Both the position numbers and the translations under genes were made by a program. The notes beneath the pieces were generated by a model that worked only from the letters and a program-made list of their open reading frames with translations, searched no databases and was not told where the DNA came from. Positions 24,911-33,765 of a stretch of DNA of 64,000 nucleotides are shown here, piece after piece; within the stretch, counting starts at the first letter, position 1; each line of letters begins with the position of its first letter. The stretch covers positions 310,001-374,000 of the forward strand of contig NZ_CP015243.1 in the NCBI RefSeq assembly GCF_001648175.1, given 5' to 3'. This DNA is from Halotalea alkalilenta (GTDB lineage: Bacteria; Pseudomonadota; Gammaproteobacteria; Pseudomonadales; Halomonadaceae).

Positions 24911-26029
24911 TCAGTAGCCCAGCCGTTCGAGGATCGCGTCGATCGGCTCCGCGGGCGGGCGGCCATAGAAGGCGAGCAGCGCGTCGGTGCGGTTGGTGAA
25001 GAAACCGTCGACGCCACCTGCCTGCACCCGGGCGAAGTCCACTTCGTCATCGACGGTGTAGGGATGGATCAGCAGCCCGCGTTGGTGGGCCGCGCGATTC
25101 ATCCACGGCTGGACCAAGTCGGGGTAGCTCTGCTCGCCACCGGCAGCCAGCGCAACCGAGGGGCCGACGCCGATCGCACCCTGCGCCTTGGCCCAATCGA
25201 GCCAAGCGAGGTAGTCCTCCGGTGAACGGACCCGCTGGGCCGCATAGTAGCGTGCCGGATCCTCGCCCTCACCCATCGCTGGGCCGTCCGCGGCGGGGAT
25301 GTAGCCATCGCCGAGCCATAGCAGCAGGATCTTCGGCACCTCCGGCATCTCACGCTGCAGCGCCTCGAGGCTGGCTTTTTCGAAGGTCTGCAGCACCACC
25401 CGCCCAGGCATCGCCGCTACGTTCACCGCACCCTCGCCCTCGGCACGCGGTGCCAGCCAGCCCCGGCTGGCGAGTTTCTCGCGCAGCTCACGCTCGATAC
25501 CAGGGAACTGGCCTGGCTGCTTGGTCTCGATGTAGAGACCGGGGCGGTTGACGCCGCCCTCGGCGATATCGATCACCTCATCGAGGGTCAGGATCTCGAG
25601 CCCGGCGAAGGCATCTCGCGCCCGCTCGGCAAACGCATGGTTGAACCAGGAGCCGGCATCGAGCGACTTGAGCTCCTCGAGGGTGAACGCACTCACCGGC
25701 GCATCCACACGGTCAGGGAAGCGCTCGGCCACGTCGCTGGTGCGACCCAGGGTGTCATCGTGCACTGCCACCAGTACTCCATCGGCGGTGCGCTGAAGAT
25801 CGAGCTCGAGATAATCCGCCCCCTGCTCGCGCGCCAGCAGATAGGCCGCCCGGGTCGACTCGGGTGCATCGAACGACGCCCCGCGATGGGCGATCACCGC
25901 CGGACGCGGCAGTCCCAGCCGCTCGGCCAGGGCGATCCCGCCCTCTTCCCTTGGCAGCTCGCCCGGCGTCTGCGCCCCCGCCGTCGAGATCCCAAGACAG
26001 ATCAAGGCCATCGTCATCATTGTTCTCAT
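24911..26029 (-). CDS. glpQ: Periplasmic glycerophosphodiester phosphodiesterase
   Basis: The 372-residue protein has a signal peptide (about 1-19, STAGA) and a GDPD domain beginning VIAHRGASFDAPEST (H48 catalytic), then YLELDLQ and VAVHDDTLGRT (second catalytic His), and a late GVDGFFTNR segment. It cleaves glycerophosphodiesters to glycerol-3-phosphate and an alcohol outside the cytoplasm. The ATG at 26029 has GGAG 7 bases upstream. No glpT-type transporter is beside it. Confidence 0.93.
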   Translation of the reverse strand: MRTMMTMALICLGISTAGAQTPGELPREEGGIALAERLGLPRPAVIAHRGASFDAPESTRAAYLLAREQGADYLELDLQRTADGVLVAVHDDTLGRTSDVAERFPDRVDAPVSAFTLEELKSLDAGSWFNHAFAERARDAFAGLEILTLDEVIDIAEGGVNRPGLYIETKQPGQFPGIERELREKLASRGWLAPRAEGEGAVNVAAMPGRVVLQTFEKASLEALQREMPEVPKILLLWLGDGYIPAADGPAMGEGEDPARYYAAQRVRSPEDYLAWLDWAKAQGAIGVGPSVALAAGGEQSYPDLVQPWMNRAAHQRGLLIHPYTVDDEVDFARVQAGGVDGFFTNRTDALLAFYGRPPAEPIDAILERLGY

Positions 26030-26107
26030 CAAAAGGCTCCTGAGGGTGGGTAGCGGTAGCGCTCGTCAGCAGTGTAACGAAGGCTATCGACGAAACCACC
26101 GCAGCGG

Positions 26108-27436
26108 CTAGAGCCAGTGCTGGGCGCGAATCCGCTCACCATCCTCGAAGCGCGACAGCCGAAACGGCCGAGGGTCGACGATCGGCTCGTCCTGGGTCAC
26201 CAGGTCGGCGACCAACCGACCCGCGGCAGGGGCAATGCCGAAGCCGTGGCCGGAGAAGCCGGTGGCGACGAAGGCGCCCGGCAACCGCTCGACGGGCGAG
26301 ATCACCGGAATCGCATCCGGCATGGTATCGATCAGCCCTCCCCAGCTCTGCGCCACTTCGAGACCGGCGAAGCCGGGCACCGCGCTGCGGAGCCGCTCGA
26401 TCATCGCGGCCAGCGCCGGTGCGTGCGGGGCCGGGTCGAGCACCCGCAGGCGTTCATAGATCGATACCGCATCCGCGCGGCCGGGGCGCCAGTGGAAGGC
26501 CTCGTCGAAGCTACGCGCGCCGACCCTGAGGCTCAGGCTACGGTGCTCGACCCGATAGGCGGGCAGGAACAGGCGAGCGAAACGCAGGTTGTCCGGGGTC
26601 AGCTCGACCAGATTGGTCGCCGAGCTGGCGATCGTCCAGCCGCCGTCCAGGCGCTTGCGGAACGCCACACCGCCGAGGCTGACACAGGGTTCGATCGGCA
26701 GTTCGAGCGGCCGGGTGCGAAGCACCGAGGACAGCACCTTGAGCTGCGGCAGACGTTCGCCGACGCCCTGGAGCAGCAGCCGCGACCAGGCACCGCCGGC
26801 GACCACTACCGCCTGGCAGTCGATCGCGCCATGCTCGGTGACCACTTGGCCGACCCGACCCGCTTGACGCTCGATGGTACGCACCGCGCAGTGCTGCTGC
26901 AGGTTGAGCCCTCGCTCGATCGCCGCCATCGCCATTGCCGGCGCCGCCTTCTGCGGTTCGGCGCGGCCGTCGGCGGGCGTCTCCAGCGCGCCGGCCAAGG
27001 GTTCGGCGAGCCCCGGCACGCGCTCGACCACCTCTGCAGGCGACAGCATCCGGCTGTCGAAGCCATGCTCGCGCGCATGTTCGAGCCAGCGCAGATGGCG
27101 GTCGCGCTGCTGCTCGTCGCGCGAGGCGTAGAGGATGCCGTGACGACGAAAACCGGTCTCCCGGCCCAGCCGCGCATCCATGCCCTCCCACATCCGCATG
27201 CTCGCCTCGATCAACGCCAGCTCGCGAAGATCACGGCCGGTACGCCGGCACCAGCCCCAATTGCGACTCGACTGCTCGGCGGCGATGGAGCCTTTCTCGA
27301 GCAACACGGTTTCGATCCCTTTCTCCACCAGCGCAAGGGCGGTCGCGACCCCCACGATACCTCCTCCGATCACCACCACCTCTGCGCGACGCGGCATGCG
27401 ATCGGAAGAGGGCACTACATCGACGAGCGGCCCCAT
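26108..27436 (-). CDS. DAO-family FAD-dependent amine/amino-acid oxidoreductase
   Basis: The 442-residue protein has a dinucleotide-binding motif VVVIGGGIVGVATALAL (20-36) and an FAD-contact segment EQSSRNWGWCRRTGRD (54-69). The C-terminal SGHGFGIAPAAGRL motif is typical of glycine oxidase, D-amino acid dehydrogenase and sarcosine oxidase relatives. The substrate cannot be named. It is the third gene of a minus-strand operon with iclR and an SDR (47 bases after the SDR), so these probably act on one compound. Two further family members lie at 32415 and 33766, across the IclR/ABC transporter divide. Confidence 0.85.
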   Translation of the reverse strand: MGPLVDVVPSSDRMPRRAEVVVIGGGIVGVATALALVEKGIETVLLEKGSIAAEQSSRNWGWCRRTGRDLRELALIEASMRMWEGMDARLGRETGFRRHGILYASRDEQQRDRHLRWLEHAREHGFDSRMLSPAEVVERVPGLAEPLAGALETPADGRAEPQKAAPAMAMAAIERGLNLQQHCAVRTIERQAGRVGQVVTEHGAIDCQAVVVAGGAWSRLLLQGVGERLPQLKVLSSVLRTRPLELPIEPCVSLGGVAFRKRLDGGWTIASSATNLVELTPDNLRFARLFLPAYRVEHRSLSLRVGARSFDEAFHWRPGRADAVSIYERLRVLDPAPHAPALAAMIERLRSAVPGFAGLEVAQSWGGLIDTMPDAIPVISPVERLPGAFVATGFSGHGFGIAPAAGRLVADLVTQDEPIVDPRPFRLSRFEDGERIRAQHWL

Positions 27437-27483
27437 CGGACATCCTCGTTATTGTCGTTGACGAATTGACGGCACCCGAAGCC

Positions 27484-28209
27484 TCAGTAGGCGTCTTCGA
27501 CCGTCCAGTTGACCGGAATCTCGCTGATGCTGGCGCTGCTCGGCAGTTCCAGCACGGTGCGTACGATCCGTGCCAGGTCTTCGGGCTGGGTCATTTGCTC
27601 GGGCGCGACCTCGGTCAGCGCAGTGCCCATGTCGGTGGCGACGAAGCCGGGACAGATCGCGGTCGAGCGAATCCTGTGGGGTTCGCCGCACTTGCGCAGT
27701 CCATGGGCGAGCGCCAGTACGGCGAACTTGCTCATCGAGTAAAGACTCGAGCGCTCCGCTTTGACCCGCTTGGCGGATAGCGAGGCCAAGGTGACGATCC
27801 GCCCCTCGCCGCCAGCTACCAGGTGGGGCCAGAGCTTGCGGGTCAGCCGCATCGGCGCTTTGACGTTGACGTCGAAGGTGGCGTCGAAATCCTCATCACT
27901 GGCTTCGAGCACCGAAAGCGGGTTCATCACCCCAGCGTTATGGACCACCGCGTCCAGCCGTCCGAAGCGCGCCAGGGTCTGATCGATCCAGGCTTCATCG
28001 GTACTGGGGTCGAGCGCATCGTAGCGACAGGCGATCACCGGCAGCGATGCATCGAGCACGACCTCCTCGGGGCGTCGGCAGCCGAGACTCACCGCCCAGC
28101 CGTGGCTGAGCAGTTCTTGCGCGATCGCAGCGCCAATGCCGCGGCTGGCACCGCTGATCATCGCCACGCGGGGCGCCCCGGCGGCGGTATCGATGGTCGT
28201 CATGGTCAT
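27484..28209 (-). CDS. Short-chain dehydrogenase/reductase
   Basis: The 241-residue classical SDR has the NAD(P) motif SGASRGIGAAIA (about 18-29), NAGVMNPL (NNAG variant), the catalytic Ser in LASLSAKR and YSMSKFA (Tyr/Lys). The start at 28209 has AGGAG 7 bases upstream, while the frame extends to 28236 without one. It sits between iclR and the flavin oxidase, suggesting it reduces or oxidises the carbonyl or alcohol linked to the oxidase reaction. Confidence 0.88.
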   Translation of the reverse strand: MTMTTIDTAAGAPRVAMISGASRGIGAAIAQELLSHGWAVSLGCRRPEEVVLDASLPVIACRYDALDPSTDEAWIDQTLARFGRLDAVVHNAGVMNPLSVLEASDEDFDATFDVNVKAPMRLTRKLWPHLVAGGEGRIVTLASLSAKRVKAERSSLYSMSKFAVLALAHGLRKCGEPHRIRSTAICPGFVATDMGTALTEVAPEQMTQPEDLARIVRTVLELPSSASISEIPVNWTVEDAY

Positions 28210-28239
28210 ACGAGCACTCCTGATCGGGTCGAACACGCC

Positions 28240-29058
28240 TCAGTGCTGGCCGAGTACGCGCTCTGGGGAAGTGAGCCTGCGATCCAGCGGGTTGAGATAC
28301 GGCTCGATGAGCGCGATCTCCTCGCGCAGCAGAGCGACATAGCGCTCTATCAGTTCAGGATTCAGCCGTGCGGACAGGAAGGTCAGGCTGAGCGAGGCGA
28401 TCGGCCCGGTCTCGACCACGTGCAACGGCATCGAGATCCCAGCGACGCCGGGCAGCAGTTCGCCGCTGTCGAGCGCATAGCCCTGTACGCGCGTCTGCTC
28501 GATCAACTGCCACAGCCTTCCGTCGCTGAGTGCCGGATAGGCAGCGATCCGCGGACGGTTGCGCGCGACGATCTCCTCGCACTGCTCCTGGGGCAGGAAA
28601 GCGAGCATCGCCAGGCTGCCGGGCCCGACGCCGAGCGGTACCGAGCCACCGATCGACCCGGTGAGGGTCTGCAGCAGGCAGTCGCCATCGTAGCGATCGA
28701 TGCACACCGAATCATCGCCATCGCGCGCCATCAGCATCGCGGTCTCACCCGTCGTGCGGCGCATCCGTTCGAGCGCCGGCTGGCACTGGCTGCGCAGTCC
28801 CGGACCGTTGGCGGCCTTGGCGCCAAAGACCATCAGCTTGGTCCCGAGCCGATAGCGGCGGCCCTCCGGGTCGCGATTGAGCAACCCATGCTCGACCAGG
28901 GCATTGAGAATCCGATGGCAGGTCGGCTTGTTGAGGTTCGAACGCTCACACAGCGATTTCAGCGTCTCGCCCTCGCTACTGCCATCGGCGACCAGATCGA
29001 GCAACGCAACGGCACGATCGAGCAGCTGAGCGCCGCTCTTGGCACGAGGTATGGTCAT
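28240..29058 (-). CDS. IclR-family transcriptional regulator
   Basis: The 272-residue protein has an N-terminal winged HTH (about 10-72, TLKSLCERSNLNKPTCHRIL) and a C-terminal IclR effector domain (about 85-265, with GVAGISMPL). It is divergent from the amino-acid ABC operon, with a 17-bp inverted repeat in between. It likely controls both the transporter and its own operon (SDR and oxidase). GGAGAGG lies before the ATG at 29058. Confidence 0.92.
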   Translation of the reverse strand: MTIPRAKSGAQLLDRAVALLDLVADGSSEGETLKSLCERSNLNKPTCHRILNALVEHGLLNRDPEGRRYRLGTKLMVFGAKAANGPGLRSQCQPALERMRRTTGETAMLMARDGDDSVCIDRYDGDCLLQTLTGSIGGSVPLGVGPGSLAMLAFLPQEQCEEIVARNRPRIAAYPALSDGRLWQLIEQTRVQGYALDSGELLPGVAGISMPLHVVETGPIASLSLTFLSARLNPELIERYVALLREEIALIEPYLNPLDRRLTSPERVLGQH

Positions 29059-29073
29059 TTCTGCCTCTCCAAA

Positions 29074-29090
29074 ATTCCATAATATGGAAT
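29074..29090. promoter_or_regulatory. Candidate IclR operator
   Basis: ATTCCAT-AAT-ATGGAAT is a perfect inverted repeat with 7-bp arms, 16 bases upstream of iclR and in the divergent promoter region. The TGGAAT/ATTCCA arms resemble known IclR-family operators. A further TGGAAT half-site lies at 29115-29120. Confidence 0.65.
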
Positions 29091-29282
29091 ATACAATCGA
29101 CTTGTGCCGTGATGTGGAATTTTTCTTGACGCAAGAATTAGCATATCGGACGCTAAAGTGCCAATCACAACCATCGATCACCCAACCCGCCACCCTGGTC
29201 GAGGCACTGGATCACTGCGCTTGTGACTCGATCACCCCATGCATGGCGACCCTGATAGCAACAACAAAAGGATCTAAGCATC

Positions 29283-30107
29283 ATGTCATTGCGTAACGCA
29301 CTGCTCGCAAGCCTCTCCGGTGTCCTGCTGCTCGGCTCCCTCGGTGCCCACGCCGATACGCTCGAAGACATCAAGGCGCGTGGCGTGCTCACCGTCGGGA
29401 TCAAGAACGACTACCAGCCCTACGGCTACCTCAACGACGAAGGCCAGAACGTCGGCTTCGAAATCGAGCTCGCCCGCTACATCGCAGCCGAGCTGCTCGG
29501 CTCCCCGGACAAGATCGAGCTGGTGCCCGTGGTTGCGGCCAACCGTACCGAGTTCCTCAACACCGGCCGTATCGACCTGGTGATGGCTACCCTCGGCGTC
29601 ACCCCTGAACGCGAGAAAGTGATCGACTTCACCGTGCCGTACGTCTCCGCCGCCGGCGCTTCGATACTGGCGCGCAAGGAGGCCAAGTTCACTCAGTGGG
29701 AACAGCTGCGCGGCCAGAACGTCTGCGGTATCCAGGGCTCGTTCTTCAACAAGACGGTAACCGAGCAGTACGGCATCCGGCTGGTCAACTTCACCGCCCT
29801 GCCGGAAGCCTATCGGGGGCTCAAGGACAATCGCTGCGTAGCGATGGCGTTCGATGACATGAGCCTGCGCAAGAAGCTCGAGGAGCCGGGCTGGGAAGAT
29901 TACAAAATCGCCGTCGAGCCCTATGAGTACCTGCCGATGGCCGGCGGCGTGCGCAAAGGTGACGAAGCCTTCCTCGAGGCGGTCAACGCCGCGATCGTCA
30001 AGGCTGAGGGCGAGAACAAACTGATCGAGTGGGAACGGGACTACGACATGCCCGCCTCCGAATACATCGCCCAGCGCGCCGAAGCCGCACGCTCGGCCAG
30101 CGAATGA
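29283..30107 (+). CDS. Polar amino-acid ABC transporter, substrate-binding protein
   Basis: The 274-residue protein has a signal peptide (1-24, LGAHA) and an SBP family 3 domain beginning LEDIKARGVLTVGIKNDYQPYGYLND. It has the typical YSxP-like FTVPYVSAAG and DDMSLRKKL segments. It would deliver an amino acid or small cationic or amide compound to the permeases directly downstream. Expression probably depends on the IclR operator region upstream. Confidence 0.92.
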   Translation: MSLRNALLASLSGVLLLGSLGAHADTLEDIKARGVLTVGIKNDYQPYGYLNDEGQNVGFEIELARYIAAELLGSPDKIELVPVVAANRTEFLNTGRIDLVMATLGVTPEREKVIDFTVPYVSAAGASILARKEAKFTQWEQLRGQNVCGIQGSFFNKTVTEQYGIRLVNFTALPEAYRGLKDNRCVAMAFDDMSLRKKLEEPGWEDYKIAVEPYEYLPMAGGVRKGDEAFLEAVNAAIVKAEGENKLIEWERDYDMPASEYIAQRAEAARSASE

Positions 30108-30118
30108 TCGGGTAGCAC

Positions 30119-30835
30119 ATGTTCGGATTAGACTTCACTTGGCTGCTCGATCCGACCTACCAGGGATGGTTGGTCGAAGGGGTGTGGATCACCTTGCAAC
30201 TCGCGGCGGTGTCGTCGCTGGCAGCGTTGGTGATCGGTCTGTTCGGTGCGCTGGGGCTGACTTTGCGGCTCTGGTGGCTGGATGCGCTGATCGAGCTGTT
30301 CGTCGAGGTGTTCCGCAACACCCCGCCGCTTTTGCAGATGCTGTTTTTCTACTTCACCCTGACCCAGCTCGGCTTCACCGTCGAAGATCCAGTGACCGGG
30401 TTGCAACAGCCGCTGTTCAACGCCTTCTTCTCGGCGTCGGTATCGCTCAGCCTGTTCGGTGGCGCGCTCTGCGTCGAGGCCTTTCGTTCAGGGCTCGACG
30501 CCGTACCGAAAGCGACCCTGGAGGCTGCGCGCTCGCTCGGCTACGGTCGCTGGGCGCTGTTTCGTCGCGTGCAGGCACCGATCGCCACACGGATCTGCCT
30601 GCCGGGGCTGACCAACGTGCTCACCAACCTGTTCAAGACCACCTCCCAAGCCTCGGTGATCACCGTACCGGAGCTGATGTACGCCGCGGGCCAGGTCTAC
30701 AACGATACCTTCCGTACCCTGGAGATGATGCTGCTGGTGCTGGTGATCTACGTGGCCCTGGTCAGCCTGCTGAGCTGGGCACTGCTTCGTCTCGAGCGGC
30801 TGTTCGCTTATCCAGGCTACGGACAGGGGGTGTGA
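30119..30835 (+). CDS. Amino-acid ABC transporter permease 1
   Basis: The 238-residue membrane protein has five or six helices and the HisMQ-type signatures EVFRNTPPLLQMLFFYF near 64-80 and the EAA loop EAFRSGLDAVPKATLEAARSLG near 120. It lies 11 bases after the binding-protein gene and pairs with the next permease to form the channel. Confidence 0.92.
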   Translation: MFGLDFTWLLDPTYQGWLVEGVWITLQLAAVSSLAALVIGLFGALGLTLRLWWLDALIELFVEVFRNTPPLLQMLFFYFTLTQLGFTVEDPVTGLQQPLFNAFFSASVSLSLFGGALCVEAFRSGLDAVPKATLEAARSLGYGRWALFRRVQAPIATRICLPGLTNVLTNLFKTTSQASVITVPELMYAAGQVYNDTFRTLEMMLLVLVIYVALVSLLSWALLRLERLFAYPGYGQGV

Positions 30836-30836
30836 G

Positions 30837-31649
30837 ATGGTGATCAATCCAAGCTACGAACAGCGCAAACGCCTGCTGCTGATCGGTATCCTGCTGGCGG
30901 TGATCGCCCTGGTACTGGGCGACGCCGTCCGCGGTGGCTCAGCCGAGTGGAGCCGGGTGATCGCTCGGCTGCCGCTGCTGTTGACCGGTAGCGCCCAGGG
31001 CTGGCCGATCACCGGTGGCTTCCTGCTCAACGTGGTCATGGGTATCGCATCGATGGCGATCGCCACCGCGGTCGGCACGCTGCTGGGACTGTCCCTGCTG
31101 GCCCGGCGCAAGCTGGTTCGCCAGCCCGCGTTCGTGGTGATGAACTTCCTGCGCAACGCGCCCTGGTTGGTGGTGCTGTTCGCGATGCTCTACCTGCTGC
31201 CCTATCGGCTCACCCTGCTCGGCGTCACGTTCGAATTCTCGCCGCTGGCCAAGGCGATCATCGGCTTGAGCCTGCCTACCGCGGCGAACTTCGCCGAGGT
31301 GATCCGCGGCGCGGTGCAGTCGGTGCACGCCGGCCAGTGGGAATCGGCGCGCTCGCTCGGCTACAGCACCGCACAGATCTACCGCCGGGTGATCCTGCCC
31401 CAGGCGTTTCGCCGCATGATCCCAGGCTGGATGAACCTCTATGCGCTGCTGATGATCGCGACCTCGCTGGCCACCGTCACCGGGGTGCAGGAGGTCGTCA
31501 CCCTGCTGCGCACCACGCTTTCGATGGAGAGCGAAACCACGCTCGTCTACTTCTACCTGGCGGTGCTGGCGATGTTCTTCGCGTACTGCTACCCGATCGC
31601 TCTGCTCGCCCGTCGACTGGAGAACAAGACCAAGGGAGATTCGCTATGA
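30837..31649 (+). CDS. Amino-acid ABC transporter permease 2
   Basis: The 270-residue membrane protein has the matching FLRNAPWLVVLFAMLYLLPY segment and an EAA loop ending AGQWESARSLGYS. Its start almost touches the stop of permease 1 and its stop overlaps the ATPase start by 4 bases (ATGA). It is longer than permease 1 because of an N-terminal extension with an extra helix. Confidence 0.92.
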   Translation: MVINPSYEQRKRLLLIGILLAVIALVLGDAVRGGSAEWSRVIARLPLLLTGSAQGWPITGGFLLNVVMGIASMAIATAVGTLLGLSLLARRKLVRQPAFVVMNFLRNAPWLVVLFAMLYLLPYRLTLLGVTFEFSPLAKAIIGLSLPTAANFAEVIRGAVQSVHAGQWESARSLGYSTAQIYRRVILPQAFRRMIPGWMNLYALLMIATSLATVTGVQEVVTLLRTTLSMESETTLVYFYLAVLAMFFAYCYPIALLARRLENKTKGDSL

Positions 31650-32395
31650 CCTCACGCAGCGAAGCGCTGATCGAGCTCGACGGTGTACGCAAGTCGTTCG
31701 GCGATACCGAAGTGCTCAAGGGCATCTCGCTCAACGTCGGCAAGGGCGAGGCGGTCTGCGTGATCGGTCCGTCCGGCTCCGGCAAGTCGACGATCCTGCG
31801 CACCATCAACGGCCTGCTGCCCGTCGACGAGGGCTTCATCCGGGTCGGCGAGCATCGTGTCCATGAGTTGCGCAGCGACCGGGAGATGCGCCCGCTGCGC
31901 CGCCAAGTGGCGATGGTGTTCCAGCAGTACAACCTGTTCCCCCATCGCACCGTGCTCGAGAACGTCGCCATGGCACCGGTCCAGGTGCTTGGCCACGACC
32001 CCGAGGAGGTACGCGAGCGTGCGGTCCGACTGCTCGCCAAGGTGCACCTGGATGGCAAGGAGTCGCGCTATCCCGGCGAACTCTCCGGCGGCCAGCAGCA
32101 GCGCGTAGCGATCGCCCGGGCCCTGGCGATGCAGCCGGAGGTCATCTTGTTCGATGAGGTCACCGCGGCGCTCGACCCGGAGACGGTGAAGGGCGTGCTG
32201 GAGACCATCCGCGAACTCGTCGTGGAGGGCATGACCTGCGTGCTGGTGACGCACGAGATGCGCTTCGCTCGCGAAGTCTCCCACCGGGTCTGCTTCACCG
32301 ACCATGGCCGGATCGTCGAGTCCGCGCCGCCCGCCGAGCTGTTCGACGCCCCGCAGGATCCACGCACCCGCGAATTTCTCGCCCAGGTGCTGTGA
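31646..32395 (+). CDS. Amino-acid ABC transporter ATP-binding protein
   Basis: The 249-residue protein has Walker [10 protein letters not shown] (about 42-50), a Q-loop in FQQYNLFPH, the signature LSGGQQQR, Walker [14 protein letters not shown] and the H-loop VTHEM. All are intact. The ATG at 31646 overlaps permease 2. The downstream flavin oxidase starts 19 bases after its stop, tying import to oxidation. Confidence 0.95.
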   Translation: MTSRSEALIELDGVRKSFGDTEVLKGISLNVGKGEAVCVIGPSGSGKSTILRTINGLLPVDEGFIRVGEHRVHELRSDREMRPLRRQVAMVFQQYNLFPHRTVLENVAMAPVQVLGHDPEEVRERAVRLLAKVHLDGKESRYPGELSGGQQQRVAIARALAMQPEVILFDEVTAALDPETVKGVLETIRELVVEGMTCVLVTHEMRFAREVSHRVCFTDHGRIVESAPPAELFDAPQDPRTREFLAQVL

Positions 32396-32414
32396 CTTGC
32401 CGAAGAGAATCCAG

Positions 32415-33728
32415 ATGGTCAGAGATGACGCAGTATTCAGCGATGATTTCGTCAAGCGCCCCTACTGGTGGGACGCCGCCCCGCCGGAAACCTGTCTCGA
32501 CGCGCTACCCACCGAGGTCGACGTCGCCATCGTCGGCTCCGGCTATGCCGGCCTGAACGCGGCGATCGAGCTCGCCCGGCACGGGCGGCGCGTAGTGGTG
32601 CTCGACGCCGACGAGCTCGGCAGCGGCGCCAGCACCCGGACCGGCGGAATGGTCAGCAGCGGCCAGAAGCTGGTGGTCGGCGGCGCGATCAAAGGCATCG
32701 CTCCCGAACTGTTCCAGCGCATGATCGAGGATTCGATCGCCTCGTTCGCCTTCATCCAGCAGCTGGTCGAGGAGCAAAAGCTCGACGCCGATCTCGAGAT
32801 CAAGGGTCGCTACTTCGGCGCCCACGCGGCGAGCCATCTGCCGAGGCTTTATCAAATGGGCGATATCCTCGCCCGGGTCACCGGGGTCAAGGTGCATCGC
32901 TTCAATCGCGACGACCAGCACCAGGTGATCGGCTCGGACTACTACCACGGCGGTATCCTGGTCGACGACTACGGCGGCCTTCACCCGGCCAAGTACCATC
33001 GCGCGCTGCGCGAGCTGGCCCGGCGCCACGGCGCCGAGCTGCGCTCCCACGCCCGGGTGCTGGAGATCAAGCCGGCAAGCCGCGGCAAGGTGGTACTCAC
33101 CCAGCGCGGTGCGATCGAGGCCCGCGAAGTGCTGGTCTGCACCAACGGCTACACCGACGCCACGCCAACGCCGTCGCTGGCGCGCCGGGTGGTGCCGGTG
33201 CGCAGCTACCAGATCGCCACCGAGCCGCTGCCGCCGGAGCTGATCGAGCGGCTGGTGCCGGGCGGGCGAATGATCACCGACAGCCGTCGCGACCTGATCT
33301 ACAGCCGCCCCTCTCCGGACGGCAGCCGGCTGCTGTTCGGCTCGCGTCCCGGCCTCTACGAGATCGACGAGCGCCAGGCCGCGCTCAAGCTTCGCGCACG
33401 CATGCTCGAGGTCTGGCCGGAGCTCGCCGACTACCGGCTCAGCCATGCCTGGAGCGGCAAGGTAGCGATGACGGTCGACAAGACCGCCCACGTCGGCGCG
33501 ATGGATGAGGCGCACTATGCGCTGGGTTGCAACGGCAACGGCGTGGCGCTGATGAGCTGGCTCGGCTACCGGCTGGCGCAGAAACTGCTCGAAAGCGCGC
33601 CACGACCGCTCTCGTTCGACCGCGAGAAATTCCAGCGGCTGCCGTTCTACGACGGGCGGCCCTGGTTCCTGCCGCTGGCGAGCGGTTGGTACCGGCTACG
33701 CGATGGGATCGAACGGCGCTGGCGGTGA
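32415..33728 (+). CDS. DAO-family FAD oxidoreductase (PuuB-like)
   Basis: The 437-residue protein has an N-terminal segment YWWDAAP before the FAD motif [18 protein letters not shown] (about 38-55), then [16 protein letters not shown] and a C-terminal [14 protein letters not shown]. This layout matches gamma-glutamylputrescine oxidase and related amine oxidases. It is 19 bases downstream of the ABC ATPase and so probably oxidises the imported compound or its product. The exact substrate is open; no other puu genes are present. Confidence 0.82.
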   Translation: MVRDDAVFSDDFVKRPYWWDAAPPETCLDALPTEVDVAIVGSGYAGLNAAIELARHGRRVVVLDADELGSGASTRTGGMVSSGQKLVVGGAIKGIAPELFQRMIEDSIASFAFIQQLVEEQKLDADLEIKGRYFGAHAASHLPRLYQMGDILARVTGVKVHRFNRDDQHQVIGSDYYHGGILVDDYGGLHPAKYHRALRELARRHGAELRSHARVLEIKPASRGKVVLTQRGAIEAREVLVCTNGYTDATPTPSLARRVVPVRSYQIATEPLPPELIERLVPGGRMITDSRRDLIYSRPSPDGSRLLFGSRPGLYEIDERQAALKLRARMLEVWPELADYRLSHAWSGKVAMTVDKTAHVGAMDEAHYALGCNGNGVALMSWLGYRLAQKLLESAPRPLSFDREKFQRLPFYDGRPWFLPLASGWYRLRDGIERRWR

Positions 33729-33765
33729 GCCGAGACGCCGCGGCCATGGGAACAGGGAGCAGGCA

